Below are positions 28,614 through 39,142 of a stretch of DNA of 64,000 nucleotides, one piece after another. The stretch is taken from positions 1-64,000 of the forward strand of contig JAAVYA010000045.1 in NCBI GenBank assembly GCA_022790855.1, in the 5' to 3' direction. The notes under the pieces were generated by a model. That model saw only the letters and a list, made by a program, of their open reading frames with translations, was not told the DNA's origin and did not search any database. The translations under genes and the position numbers were made by a program. The stretch's first letter is position 1. The number at the start of each line of letters is the position of its first letter. The DNA comes from Lachnospiraceae bacterium. GTDB taxonomy: Bacteria > Bacillota > Clostridia > Lachnospirales > Lachnospiraceae.

Positions 28614-30476
28614 TTATCTCTCCCAGATCCCCGCCGTCAGCACCGTCATATCATCTGGAGCTTTTCCCCCGGTAAACAGCAGGATCCTCTCCAGAACATG
28701 CTTAGCCAGATGGCCGGGATTATTGATCTGTATTGTCTCTAATATTTCTTTTATGGTTTCCTCCGGATCCGGCACATGAAGGTAGTCCATCACCCCATCC
28801 GAAACTAATATGACAAAGTCCCCATTCCCCAACTGCCGCCGGCTTTTTTCAATCTCCACCTGGGAAAAAACTCCGGCCGGAAGGCTGGCGGAAGAAACGG
28901 TCTCGATCTGTTCTCCCCGTTTGATAAACGTAGTCACAGCGCCGATCTTAAAAAACTCGCACTCTCCGGAATAAAGGTCGATCGCAGCCATATCCACGGT
29001 AGAATACATCCCGTCCTCCCCATGCATCACCATAGCGGAATTCATCATACGGATGGCCGTCTCCTTCTGGAATCCGGTCTCCAGAAACTTCTCTATTAAC
29101 TCTATCACCATTTCGCTTTCCTTACAAGCCCGGATTCCGGATCCCATCCCGTCCGAAAGAGTCAATACGCTCTGCCCGCCTTCCAAATCCAGAAATGAAA
29201 AATTATCTCCTGAAATCTGGGCGCCGTCCTTTGCCAGGCGAGCCACTCCGTGAAGCGTCTTATATTTTGGTTCTTCCTCAAATGTCAGTACCGACTCCTC
29301 TTTGCCGATCAGCGTCTTGCTGTTCCTGGCCGGAATCATACTCCGGTGCATTCCGGCGGAAACTGCTTTCCCGATATCTTTTACTGCAATGCAATTCCCC
29401 CATTTGGAAGAAATACGGATCTGCAGAGAAAAACGGCCGTTGGTCTTTTCATATAGATGCGCGTCGTGGATCATCCCGCCCCGCTCTTTCACCCGGTATT
29501 TCACCGTTGCAAGAAGCTTTCCCTCCTCCTTGCTGATATCCGTATATTCTTTGGCGCAGTCCTTCATGATATAGGCCATAGCATCCAACTGCTGGGCGAT
29601 GACCTCCCGGTTCTCCAGAAGGCGGTTATACCAGGCCAGGTTCAGCCTGGCCTTTTCAAATACTCCCACCGCCTCCTCCACCACCGCCTGAGCATAGGGA
29701 CAGTACTCTGACAATTCCTGATTCACTTCCACATCCGGCGTACCTAATTTTTCGATGGAGTGGATCAGGCGGGAAAACACCTGGAACATGGGACTATTTT
29801 CCTGTTCCCAGCACAGAGCGCACTGGCTGCAGGATATACAGACCTTTCCCGTAATTTCCTGCTGCATCTTCCCTACTTCTTCCGCCTCAAATCCGTCCTT
29901 TTGTCTGCTCATTTGCGAAAACATTTTAGACAGCCCGTCAAAGGACTCCGCATAGGACTGAAGCCGTTCTCCATTTTCCGGCGCCTTTACCAGCTTCCTT
30001 TTACCTCGTCCGGCAATTCCTTTTCCTTCCAGAAAAGCATTCAGCGCCGGAGCTGCCACAAGTACAAAGGAAAATACAAATACGCTTTCTAAAATTCCCA
30101 GCCAGATACTGTTCCGGTTTCGAATCTGCATCACTTCCCCGGATACGGTAAGTATCATGGAGGAAACTGCACAGATGGACGCCCCTACCCAGGTGCGGCA
30201 GCTTTTGTTCGCCCACTCCACCAGCTTTACCGAAACTGCCGCCACAAGCACAATCATTCCATATTTTGCCATTGCTTGTACCGGAAGAAACAACGCCATG
30301 CCAAAAAGGGTAAAAATCAAAAGCAGCGTCCGATTTACTTCTTCCAAAAGCAGCGCCCCAAACAGCCCTGGAATCAAGGGGTAACATCCTGCTATGGGAA
30401 TTTTGGATACTCCCATTGCCAATGCGTAAAGAAAAACCTGTTTCAATTTTTGTTTATTCATTTTACTTACCTCCAT
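28614..30476 (-). CDS. spoIIE: Stage II sporulation protein E (PP2C phosphatase)
   Basis: N-terminal TM region; LTLSDGMGSGIRACKESEMVIELIEKFLE; VILVSDGVMDY. Confidence 0.92.
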   Translation of the reverse strand: MEVSKMNKQKLKQVFLYALAMGVSKIPIAGCYPLIPGLFGALLLEEVNRTLLLIFTLFGMALFLPVQAMAKYGMIVLVAAVSVKLVEWANKSCRTWVGASICAVSSMILTVSGEVMQIRNRNSIWLGILESVFVFSFVLVAAPALNAFLEGKGIAGRGKRKLVKAPENGERLQSYAESFDGLSKMFSQMSRQKDGFEAEEVGKMQQEITGKVCISCSQCALCWEQENSPMFQVFSRLIHSIEKLGTPDVEVNQELSEYCPYAQAVVEEAVGVFEKARLNLAWYNRLLENREVIAQQLDAMAYIMKDCAKEYTDISKEEGKLLATVKYRVKERGGMIHDAHLYEKTNGRFSLQIRISSKWGNCIAVKDIGKAVSAGMHRSMIPARNSKTLIGKEESVLTFEEEPKYKTLHGVARLAKDGAQISGDNFSFLDLEGGQSVLTLSDGMGSGIRACKESEMVIELIEKFLETGFQKETAIRMMNSAMVMHGEDGMYSTVDMAAIDLYSGECEFFKIGAVTTFIKRGEQIETVSSASLPAGVFSQVEIEKSRRQLGNGDFVILVSDGVMDYLHVPDPEETIKEILETIQINNPGHLAKHVLERILLFTGGKAPDDMTVLTAGIWER

Positions 30477-30577
30477 CCCGCCGGCTCTGTACCGGCTTAG
30501 CAGAGGCTATTATAAAAAGTTTTTACTGAAATGTTTGTCAAACCGGGGACAGGTTTTCAAAAAGTTTTAGACAAAAA

Positions 30578-30630
30578 AGAACGGGTGAAGTCCCCTTCGA
30601 ATCGATTCCAAGGAGCTCACCCATTTTAAG
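30578..30630 (-). terminator. Terminator-like inverted repeat
   Basis: cgggtgaagtccccttcgaatcgattccaaggagctcaccca stem-loop between divIC-like and spoIIE. Confidence 0.5.
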
Positions 30631-30633
30631 ATA

Positions 30634-30996
30634 TTAAGGTTCTTTCGGCTGTTCTTTAAATATGATCTCACCGGGATATACCAAGCCAAGCTTTGTCTTG
30701 GCGATTCGCTCTATATGCTCCGGCGTTGTCACATAGCTTTCGTAGGATAGAATCTCTTCCTGCCGTTCCTGCTCACTCTCAAGCTGGCTAACCAGTTGGT
30801 TTTCCTTCTCCTTCAGGGCTTCATTCTTCTGATACAGCCTGAGGATCTTGGTAGACATTCCGGCCAAAAGCAGGAATACAATACAGGAAATGCACAGCAT
30901 CCCCATCTTATTCTGCCTGTAACGGCCCATTTGCTTCCTTCTTCCGGCTCTGGCCGCCCTGGCTCGCCTGGCTTGCTGCCTTTTTTGCTCGTTCAT
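30634..30996 (-). CDS. Septum formation initiator FtsB/DivIC family
   Basis: TM followed by coiled coil ...YESYVTTPEHIERIAKTKLGLVYPGEIIF. Confidence 0.85.
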   Translation of the reverse strand: MNEQKRQQARRARAARAGRRKQMGRYRQNKMGMLCISCIVFLLLAGMSTKILRLYQKNEALKEKENQLVSQLESEQERQEEILSYESYVTTPEHIERIAKTKLGLVYPGEIIFKEQPKEP

Positions 30997-31031
30997 TTAA
31001 CCGCAACCTTTCTTCTGCACAGGCTCTCTTG

Positions 31032-31505
31032 CTACAACTTACACAAGCTAATTCTAACCGTTTTTAAAAACTTTTTCAATCTTTTTTTCAAAATTCGCCC
31101 GGCTTTTCTGCATTTACCGCCACAGGCCCTGACCGGGCGGCAAAGAAAACGTCCCATACAGACCAAAGGCCGCAGCAAGGCATACAGCACCTTTTCCAAA
31201 ACAAAGACGCTCCCCTTGACTATAAAACGGCTTAGGAGCAGGGAATAAAGCAGCATCCCCACCACTACGCCGCCGATGGAAAATCCCCGGAGATATCCGT
31301 CGTTCTCCCGATACAGCATGGCAAAAATAGTGATGGCGCTTCCCGCCCAGAACAGAAAGTCTTCCAATGCAATCCATACCGTCCCATGGGGAACAAGACG
31401 CCGTATGATCCTCAACAAGTCATATACAAAGATAAGTATGACTCCGGTTACAAGGGATTTCAGCAGTATATCCGCTTCCTTTAAAATGGTTCCGCTAATC
31501 GTCAT
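31032..31505 (-). CDS. yabQ: Spore cortex biosynthesis protein YabQ
   Basis: YDLLRIIRRLVPHGTVWIALEDFLFWAGSAITIFAMLYRENDGYLRGFSIGG; in yabP-yabQ-divIC-spoIIE order. Confidence 0.85.
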   Translation of the reverse strand: MTISGTILKEADILLKSLVTGVILIFVYDLLRIIRRLVPHGTVWIALEDFLFWAGSAITIFAMLYRENDGYLRGFSIGGVVVGMLLYSLLLSRFIVKGSVFVLEKVLYALLRPLVCMGRFLCRPVRACGGKCRKAGRILKKRLKKFLKTVRISLCKL

Positions 31506-31819
31506 TATTTAAACAACCGCCCCAGGAAGGATTCCCCCTGCTTCGAAGCGCTTCCCGCATCGGAATAAGCCAGGCTGTCAATTCTTCCCTCAATGTCAAT
31601 TTCCCCTTTTTCCAGGGTAAGACGGTTCACATGCAGATCGCTGCCTTTTATCATTAACATCCCCTGTTCGGTCTCAAGCAATATCTCCCCCACGTCAAAA
31701 GACAATACATCAATTACTCCGTTCAACACGCCGCTTCTTCGGTTGGACAGCATTACTTTATGTACTTTCTGGGCTGATTTTTCTTCCATACAACACCTCC
31801 TGCTCCCTTTATGGTGCAT
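31505..31819 (-). CDS. yabP: Sporulation protein YabP
   Basis: HKVMLSNRRSGVLNGVIDVLSFDVGEILLETEQGMLMIKGSDLHVNRLTLEKGEIDIEGRIDSLAY. Confidence 0.88.
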   Translation of the reverse strand: MHHKGSRRCCMEEKSAQKVHKVMLSNRRSGVLNGVIDVLSFDVGEILLETEQGMLMIKGSDLHVNRLTLEKGEIDIEGRIDSLAYSDAGSASKQGESFLGRLFK

Positions 31820-31920
31820 AACCCGAGACTCAAGGCCCCCGGCTTGTCAACGGGCTATGCCCGGACCATAGTTCGTCCTTTCTAAAGTATATTAGGAGGT
31901 ATTTTCTTTTATGACTATAG

Positions 31921-32160
31921 TTATAAATACCGGAACAGTTCTTTTGCTTCTTCCTTTTTCGTGGTGTCCTGGATATCAAGTACTTCCACCTTCACAGTTT
32001 TCGTGCCGAAAAGAATTTCGATGATATCCCCCACTTTTACATTGACCGAAGCTTTTGCCGGCTTTCCGTTTACGGTCACCCGTCCTGCATCGCAGGCCTC
32101 ATTGGCTACGGTCCTGCGCTTAATCAAACGGGATACTTTTAAAAATTTGTCTAATCTCAT
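31921..32160 (-). CDS. S4-domain RNA-binding protein (RqcP/HslR-like)
   Basis: MRLDKFLKVSRLIKRRTVANEACDAGRVTVNGKPAKAS. Confidence 0.88.
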   Translation of the reverse strand: MRLDKFLKVSRLIKRRTVANEACDAGRVTVNGKPAKASVNVKVGDIIEILFGTKTVKVEVLDIQDTTKKEEAKELFRYL

Positions 32161-32378
32161 AATTTTCTACTTTCTATAAAATACTACAAAATGTTCAGGC
32201 CCATACCAACATCTCTTCCCAAAGAGCTTAAGGGGCTTGAACACTTTGTGCGCCAAGCACGGCCGCCCCAGCGGCGTCATTCCTTTCGTGCGAGAGTGCA
32301 GCCTGCCCGGAGGGCTTTTATCTTAGAAAAGGCACAGACTTTAACGTTTCACAGCAGCATGGCCTTTTCTATAAGATA

Positions 32379-32406
32379 AAAACAGAGGACTAGACACAGC
32401 CCTCTG
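32379..32406 (-). terminator. HU gene terminator
   Basis: Minus strand cagagg gctgtgtctagt cctctg ttttt. Confidence 0.7.
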
Positions 32407-32419
32407 CTTCAACTACATA

Positions 32420-32695
32420 TTACTCATTTACCAGATCTTTCAGTGCTTTTCCTGCTTTAAACTTGGGAGCCTTAGATGCCGGAATCTCCATCTCCTCGCC
32501 GCTTTGGGGATTTCTTCCAGTTCTGGCTGCTCTTTCAGATACTTCAAATGTGCCGAAGCCTACTAACTGAACCTTCTCTCCCTTCTTCAATTCTTCTGCA
32601 ACTACGTCTGTGAATGCTTTCAATGCTTTCTCAGCATCTTTTCTGGATAACTCTGCCTTGTCCGCAATAGCTGCAACTAATTCTGCTTTGTTCAT
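32420..32695 (-). CDS. hup: HU-family DNA-binding protein
   Basis: MNKAELVAAIADKAELSRKDAEKALKAF...GFGTFEVSERAARTGRNPQSGEEM. Confidence 0.95.
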   Translation of the reverse strand: MNKAELVAAIADKAELSRKDAEKALKAFTDVVAEELKKGEKVQLVGFGTFEVSERAARTGRNPQSGEEMEIPASKAPKFKAGKALKDLVNE

Positions 32696-33025
32696 GGAAA
32701 AATTCCTCCTCTAAATTCTTGTTCTTTTTATTCAATATTTTTATTCTGGATTAGCTACAAACATATTTATACTTGTTTTTCCTAGGTTTGTCAAGGAAAT
32801 TCGCATTTTATAAGGATTTTTCATTACTGTTTGGTTACTGTTCATTTTTCCCAGTCATATTTTGTCAAATGCTGCCTTACTTTAACAAACTCTTTCATCA
32901 GAACGGATACTGCCTTTCCTTTATCATTCCCATTTACTTCATTCGTTATAACCCTTTTTCCAATATTTTTAGTAAAAGATCAACGCGGGCAAGCCCGCGC
33001 AGCTGCGTCTTTCTTATGAAATAAA

Positions 33026-33049
33026 ACAGGGCCGCCGAAGCAGCCCTGT
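33026..33049 (-). terminator. Hairpin downstream of phosphoglucomutase
   Basis: acagggc cgccgaagca gccctgt; on the minus strand followed by tttatttc. Confidence 0.6.
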
Positions 33050-33072
33050 CAATCGTATATCATATCCGGTAA

Positions 33073-34806
33073 TTACAGCATATCCTCTACCATAGCAAGC
33101 ACAGCTTTTCCAAGAGCCTCAGACTTCTGCTGGGAATCTTCCAGAGAGCTTCCTTTTACTCCATAGTAAAGTTTTACCTTCGGCTCTGTGCCGGACGGCC
33201 TTACACATACCCATGCATCCTCTGTCAGGTCATAGTACAGCACATTGGAAGCGGGCAGTCCGGTTGGTTTCACGGAACCGTCTGCCACTGCGGTAACGGT
33301 ATCTTTCTTATAATCCCGCATAGATACCACAGGATACGCGCCAATTTCCTTAGGCAGATCCTTACGCAGCGTCTCCATAATGGTCTGTATCTTCTCAAGG
33401 CCCTCAATGCCCTTTAAGGTAATGGATTTTACATCTTCTTTATAGTAGCCGTATTTCTCGTACATATCAATCATAGCATCCCATAAGGTCTTACCCTGAG
33501 ACTTATAATAAGCTGCTGCCTCACACAGCACCATGGAAGCCACAACGGCGTCTTTATCTCTTGCATATGTACCTGGCAGGCAGCCGTAGCTTTCTTCCAA
33601 GCCAAACAGATATGTCCCTTTTCCTTCTGTCTCAAACTGCAGGATCTTCTGTCCGATGTACTTAAACCCGGTCAGTACTTCCATCAACGCAATATTGTAA
33701 TGACGTGCAATGGCGTCTGCCATATTTGTTGTAACAATGGATTTCACCAACGCCCCGTCTGAGGGAAGTCCTTTTTGTTCCTTCCGCTGGCTGATCACAT
33801 ATTCTCCAATCAGGCAGCCGGACATATTGCCGGTAAGCGTATGGTACTCTCCTGTCTGTCCATCCTTTACATAGACGCCCAGCCTGTCTGCATCCGGATC
33901 CGTAGCCAAAATCAAATCCGCATCTATCTCCTTGGCCAGCTTAAGCCCTAAAGCAAACGCTTCCTCTGCCTCAGGATTGGGATAGCTTACCGTAGGGAAT
34001 TCCCCGTCCGGCAGCTCCTGTTCCTTTACTACATGGACATGGGTAAAGCCCAGTTCCTTCAATACCCGGCGCACCGGAATATTCCCGGTTCCATGGAGGG
34101 GGGTATATACGATTTTGATTTGATCCTGCATAGCGTCAATGGCGTCCTGATGCAGCACCAGCTTTTTCAGTTCTGCAATATAAGCGTCATCCACTTCACT
34201 TCCGATCACCTGATAAAGACCTTGTGCTTTTGCTGACTCCAGATCCATAGTCTTCACCGTATTATAATCAGTTACTTTCTTTACTTCTCCCATGATGCCG
34301 CTGTCATGAGGCGGTGTAATCTGTGCGCCGTCCTCCCAATATACTTTATATCCATTATATTCCGGCGGGTTATGGCTGGCTGTAATATTGATACCTGCCG
34401 TACATCCCAGCTTCCGAACGGCGTAAGAAAGCTCCGGAGTAGGCCGAAGGGATTCAAAGACATATGCCTTGATGCCATTGGCATTCAAGCAGAGCGCTGC
34501 CTCTGTAGCAAATTCCGGCGACATCCTTCTGGAATCATAGGCAATGGCAACGCCCTTGTCCTGGTTTCCGATGCCATTGATATAATTTGCCAGCCCCTGG
34601 GTCGCTTTCCGAACCGTATAGATATTCATGCGGTTGGTGCCTGCGCCGATCACCCCTCTAAGTCCGGCAGTACCAAACTCCAGCTCTGTATAAAAGCGTT
34701 CTTCCATCTCCTTCTCATCTCCGGCGATTCCTCTAAGCTCCGCCTTCGTCGCTTCATCGAAATAGGCGTTGTCCAGCCATTCCTGATACACTTCACGATA
34801 ACCCAT
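33073..34806 (-). CDS. Phospho-sugar mutase (alpha-phosphoglucomutase)
   Basis: INITASHNPPEYNGYKVYWEDGAQI, ATDPDADRLGVYV, EESYGCLPGTYARDKDAV, VRPSGTEPKVKLYYG. Confidence 0.93.
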   Translation of the reverse strand: MGYREVYQEWLDNAYFDEATKAELRGIAGDEKEMEERFYTELEFGTAGLRGVIGAGTNRMNIYTVRKATQGLANYINGIGNQDKGVAIAYDSRRMSPEFATEAALCLNANGIKAYVFESLRPTPELSYAVRKLGCTAGINITASHNPPEYNGYKVYWEDGAQITPPHDSGIMGEVKKVTDYNTVKTMDLESAKAQGLYQVIGSEVDDAYIAELKKLVLHQDAIDAMQDQIKIVYTPLHGTGNIPVRRVLKELGFTHVHVVKEQELPDGEFPTVSYPNPEAEEAFALGLKLAKEIDADLILATDPDADRLGVYVKDGQTGEYHTLTGNMSGCLIGEYVISQRKEQKGLPSDGALVKSIVTTNMADAIARHYNIALMEVLTGFKYIGQKILQFETEGKGTYLFGLEESYGCLPGTYARDKDAVVASMVLCEAAAYYKSQGKTLWDAMIDMYEKYGYYKEDVKSITLKGIEGLEKIQTIMETLRKDLPKEIGAYPVVSMRDYKKDTVTAVADGSVKPTGLPASNVLYYDLTEDAWVCVRPSGTEPKVKLYYGVKGSSLEDSQQKSEALGKAVLAMVEDML

Positions 34807-34883
34807 ATTTTTTCCTCCTGTAACAATAGATTATTTATCGCAATGGTACGCGCCACTGCCGTAAGGGGCTTCCCCCGTACACA

Positions 34884-35963
34884 CTATTTCTTGGATTCTT
34901 CCTGAGATTCTTTCTCCTGATCCGACGTCTCTTTCGATTCCTCCTCATCCTCTTCTGACAGCTTGTCCATTTCTATGTCCACGGAAGCGTTCGGCCCCTT
35001 GATGACCAGATGTCCGCTCCAATCCTCATACCCTTCTGCCTTTGCTTTCAGCCGGTAAGTGCCATATTCCATCTCCAGCACCTGGGAGCAGTCCGCCAAT
35101 CCGCCGTCAATGGTAACTTTTGCATTCTCCGGCGTCACATTGATCTTAACCCTGCCATGCTGCGGCCCGTCCCCTTTCATCGTATTCAGGTCCACCAACA
35201 GTTCTTCAAACCGTCCCACCGTAATTTCTTTGCTGCCTCCATAGCCTTCATGAGCGACGGAAAGGACATGGGTCCCTTCCGGAACCTCCATGGTCATATC
35301 CCGGCTGACTGTCTGAGCTGCCGCATTTCCTACCGTTACCATGCCGCCCTCAAACAGCTCCGTATTCCGGAACACCAGCGTACCATGCCCTCTGGTCACT
35401 ACAATCGTCATAATCTGTTTCCCCATCCCCCTTAAGCAGACCGTATCCAGACTGCTCAGTTCATTTAAGGAAATAATCCCGTCCTGGGAAAAAATTTTTA
35501 AATCCTCATTGTAATAATAGTTGCTGTCTCCCGCAGAAAAAACTGCCTCATCCTCCCGAATACTGAAATCCGTAATTCCTTCATAAAAAAAAGCATCTTT
35601 TGCCACCTGAATCTCCGTAAGGACCTTTTTATCCGTATACGTAAGCTTTAATAACTCGCCCACCTTGAGTTCTCCCATGGTCAGGCTTTCATCATATCTG
35701 CCCCGGATATACGTTCCTCCATTATATTCGAACTCTTCCTGCCGCCCGGTCTGGCTTCCCTGCAGAAAAACACGGTTTGTCTCCGTATTGCTGTAAAGCA
35801 GAATATATAATTGTTCATCCTCTTGGGGATCTGCCGCCTGCTGCTCTTCTTCCTCAGCTGGAGTATCCTCTGCTTTCTTCGAGGAACACCCGCCCACCAA
35901 AAGCAACGCCAAAGCCAGCAGAACTGTCACAAAAAAGCGTCTTTTGTACCCTTCTTCTGCCAA
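34884..35963 (-). CDS. Lipoprotein with PEGA domain
   Basis: Lipobox ALLLVGGCSS; HGRVKINVTPENAKVTIDGGLADCSQVLEMEYGTYRLKAKAEGYEDW. Confidence 0.75.
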   Translation of the reverse strand: MAEEGYKRRFFVTVLLALALLLVGGCSSKKAEDTPAEEEEQQAADPQEDEQLYILLYSNTETNRVFLQGSQTGRQEEFEYNGGTYIRGRYDESLTMGELKVGELLKLTYTDKKVLTEIQVAKDAFFYEGITDFSIREDEAVFSAGDSNYYYNEDLKIFSQDGIISLNELSSLDTVCLRGMGKQIMTIVVTRGHGTLVFRNTELFEGGMVTVGNAAAQTVSRDMTMEVPEGTHVLSVAHEGYGGSKEITVGRFEELLVDLNTMKGDGPQHGRVKINVTPENAKVTIDGGLADCSQVLEMEYGTYRLKAKAEGYEDWSGHLVIKGPNASVDIEMDKLSEEDEEESKETSDQEKESQEESKK

Positions 35964-36017
35964 ATCATCACCTTCCTATAAATCCTTTGCGACTATTCTA
36001 CCACATTCTTCTAATAA

Positions 36018-37046
36018 TTAAAACAACAGATTATAGGAAATTATCTGCAAGAATCGATCTTTTGCTTCCTTCTGTTCTACTACCCTGGACAATTTTTCCA
36101 GATTCCTCCCGCAAACCCATGCTTTGCTGGTATTGTAGTAGTGATTGGAAATCTTCCAGAATTTTTCCGGAAATGCCAGACGAATGTACAGCTGTTTCAT
36201 TTCTGCTTCCGTCAGGGTACGTTTTTTTTCGTAAGAATCCAGCATATCCATGCCAAGTCCCAGGTTCCAGTTATGCTTTTCCATGATCTTGCGCATGAAA
36301 TTACTGAAATCGCTGACTTGAACATCGAACAAAGCTTTTTCATAGTTTACTATAGATACCCCTTCCCGGGAAAACAATACGTTATGATGATTGAAATCTC
36401 CGTGGCAGATGCCGTATACCTCCTGGTTTTCTCCATTGTGTCCTTGTTCCATTTCCTGTTTCTGGAGCCGGATGACCTGGTCCGCCTGGTCCAGGAATAC
36501 GGAACAGTGACGAAGAAATTCCATTTCAAAATCATTTTTCTTTTTCTTTCCCCGGATATAGTTTTTCACTTTTTTCAATTCCCGGGCATGTTTTTCATTT
36601 TCCAAAAGCAAAGCATCCGGGCTGACTTTTAAAAATGACGGAATCTCCTCCTGATACCTGCGCAGAATCGTATGTAGCTCTGCCAATCGTGCCGTGGCCT
36701 TTAAAATATCCTCTCTGCTGCGGGCGTCGCATTCCCTGCCCTCGTACCAGTCCCGCATTAAATAAGATGTTTCATCCGTATCCACGGCAATGGTTCGCCC
36801 TTCTGTTGTTTTCACAATACAGTCCACACGTTTCTGCCCGTTTTCCCGAAGGAATAAAAGAACCTTATATAAAAAATCTGCCCTTGCCTCTGAACCGCTG
36901 TATTCTTTCAGGATCTTCAAGCCCTGGTCCGTATCGCAGAGCGCAGCTCCCCTGCCTTTTCCCGTCTGATTTACTGTCAGAGGATATTGTTCCAGGATCT
37001 GATTTACTCGATTATACACGAAAACCCCTCCATACGATGATTTCAC
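36018..37046 (-). CDS. CotS-family spore coat / phosphotransferase-like protein
   Basis: GICHGDFNHHNVLFSREGVSIVNYEKALFDVQVSDFSNFMRKIMEKHNWN. Confidence 0.85.
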   Translation of the reverse strand: MKSSYGGVFVYNRVNQILEQYPLTVNQTGKGRGAALCDTDQGLKILKEYSGSEARADFLYKVLLFLRENGQKRVDCIVKTTEGRTIAVDTDETSYLMRDWYEGRECDARSREDILKATARLAELHTILRRYQEEIPSFLKVSPDALLLENEKHARELKKVKNYIRGKKKKNDFEMEFLRHCSVFLDQADQVIRLQKQEMEQGHNGENQEVYGICHGDFNHHNVLFSREGVSIVNYEKALFDVQVSDFSNFMRKIMEKHNWNLGLGMDMLDSYEKKRTLTEAEMKQLYIRLAFPEKFWKISNHYYNTSKAWVCGRNLEKLSRVVEQKEAKDRFLQIISYNLLF

Positions 37047-37090
37047 ACCTTTTCCAGGTGTCTTTCTATCTTATGAAGAGGTTCTCCATT

Positions 37091-38440
37091 CTATGCCCAT
37101 TCTGCCGCTTTTTGCAGTAAAAATTCTTTTGTATTTTGTTCCGGATGTTCCAGGACAAGGGAAAGAAGATGTTCCAAGAGTTCTCCCATCTCCCGGCCTG
37201 GCCGAATTCCGGAGGCGATCAGATCTGACCCGGTAACCGCCATTGTTTTTAAAGAGATACATTCTCCTTTTTCCAAAATATCCTCATACATCCTCTGATA
37301 TCCGTCAATATAGTCCAGCATTTTTTTTCGGAGATAGTCGCTTTTTCCCATAACGTCCCCACGTTTGATTATAAATAAATTGGGAAACTGCCGTGTGCCA
37401 ATGCGGTGCAGAGCCTTGCGTATCTCAGCCGGAATCAAAGGCGGGTTGTCGTCATGCCACAAAACCAGGCTTGCCACCCGGTCTATGGTGTCATTATCAA
37501 ATTTCAGGCGCCTCATGACCATCCGGGCCATAGAAGCGCTCTCTCTGGGATGTCCTACAAAATGGTGAACGCCCTTTTCATCTGTGCGCAGACAGAGGGG
37601 CTTTGCCATATCATGAAACAGCATGGCAAGCCGCAATACTTTATCCTCCGGAACATGCAGCAGGGCCTGCACGGTATGTTCCCCAACATTAAAACGGTGA
37701 TGAGGGTTATTCTGAGGCGTCTCAAACATCTCATCCAGCCAGGGAAAAATCTCCCGGGAAATTCCCGTCTCATACAGCGTCCGTATTTCTTGAGGATTAG
37801 GGGACACCAAAAGCTTAACAAGTTCCCCCTGAATCCGCTCGGCGCTTATTTTGTGGAGAGCCGGGGCAAGCTTTATAATCCCCTGCCGTGTCTTCTCTTC
37901 CATGGAGAATCCCAACTGCGCCGCAAAACGTACCGCCCGAAGCATCCTTAAAGCGTCTTCTGTAAAACGTTCTGTGGCTTTTCCTACACAGCGGATCATG
38001 TTCCTGTTCATATCCCCCATACCATCAAATGCATCCACAAGCCCCTGTCTTTCATTGTAGGCCATAGCATTCACGGTAAAGTCCCTGCGTTTGAGGTCCT
38101 CCAGCAGATTCCCGGTAAACGTGACCTCCCTGGGATGGCGGGCGTCCTCATATTCCCCGTCAATGCGGTAAGTGGTCACTTCAAATCCTTCCCGTTCCAG
38201 CATCACCGTTACCGTCCCATGGCGGATGCCGGTGTCAATGGTACGGGGAAATAATTCTTTCACCTGCCAGGGGCGGGCGGAGGTGGTAATGTCCCAATCC
38301 TGAGGTTGGCGCTCCAAAAGGCTGTCCCGGATACAGCCTCCAACGGCATAGGCTTCAAATCCGGCTCCTTCCAGGGTGTTTATAATTGTTTTCACATGTA
38401 TTGGCAGATGGATGTGCATGTTAGGATTCTTCCTTTTCAT
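37091..38440 (-). CDS. cca: CCA tRNA nucleotidyltransferase
   Basis: AYAVGGCIRDSLLERQPQDWDITTSA; RRDFTVNAMAYN; HD domain LFHDMAKP. Confidence 0.92.
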   Translation of the reverse strand: MKRKNPNMHIHLPIHVKTIINTLEGAGFEAYAVGGCIRDSLLERQPQDWDITTSARPWQVKELFPRTIDTGIRHGTVTVMLEREGFEVTTYRIDGEYEDARHPREVTFTGNLLEDLKRRDFTVNAMAYNERQGLVDAFDGMGDMNRNMIRCVGKATERFTEDALRMLRAVRFAAQLGFSMEEKTRQGIIKLAPALHKISAERIQGELVKLLVSPNPQEIRTLYETGISREIFPWLDEMFETPQNNPHHRFNVGEHTVQALLHVPEDKVLRLAMLFHDMAKPLCLRTDEKGVHHFVGHPRESASMARMVMRRLKFDNDTIDRVASLVLWHDDNPPLIPAEIRKALHRIGTRQFPNLFIIKRGDVMGKSDYLRKKMLDYIDGYQRMYEDILEKGECISLKTMAVTGSDLIASGIRPGREMGELLEHLLSLVLEHPEQNTKEFLLQKAAEWA

Positions 38441-38987
38441 CTAAAAGTTTTTGCAAACGTTTTATCTCCTGCTCGGCGGCTAATAATTTCTCCTTCTGCT
38501 CTTCAATCTGCTCCTGTTGTACTTCAATCATATACTGAGTTGTATTCCTGTCCAAAATTTGCAATGCTTCTGAAAACATATTCAGCACCTCCTCGGGCCG
38601 TTTCATATAATCGGCCATCTCTTTATAAATTTCTACCATCCATGGATATTGTTCCGCCAGTATTAGCGCTTCTTCCACCGTTTCTGTCGCTAAAAGACCC
38701 AGCCATGCTTCTTCCTCCCATTTATGTTCAGCATACGGGATTTCCCGGAAAACGTCAAGAGCCACCAGGCAATATTCCTGCAGAAAATCCAGCACTAACC
38801 CTGTGTCAAACTTCGTCCTTCCCCTGTGGATATACGATCTTGCCTGTTCGTAAAAAGGCCTGCTGCTTTTCTCAAAAATAACAATCGTATACACTTTCTT
38901 GATATCACTATAACGGAACCCTTTCCCCTTTTCTCCCTTTATCCTGCTATACTGCCGTAACAGCAAATCCGCCAAATAGCAAGACAT
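38421..38987 (-). pseudogene. N-terminally truncated Rpn-family nuclease/transposase remnant
   Basis: FRYSDIKKVYTIVIFEKSSRPFYEQ...FDTGLVLDFLQEYCLVALDVFRE...MIEVQQEQIEEQKEKL matches the C-terminal half of Rpn proteins. The catalytic N-terminus is absent and the upstream frame (NNAFFPAER) hits a stop. Confidence 0.7.
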
Positions 38988-39142
38988 CCTTTCTGCCGGA
39001 AAAAATGCATTGTTTTCTCATTTATTTCATTGAGTTATTCAGTAAATCGTGATAAAATGGTAACAGTTCAGACAAGCTGCCCTGTTGCATAAAATGGTAG
39101 GACAGCACCATACTAGAGCTTGTTTCACAGAAAGGATACAAT

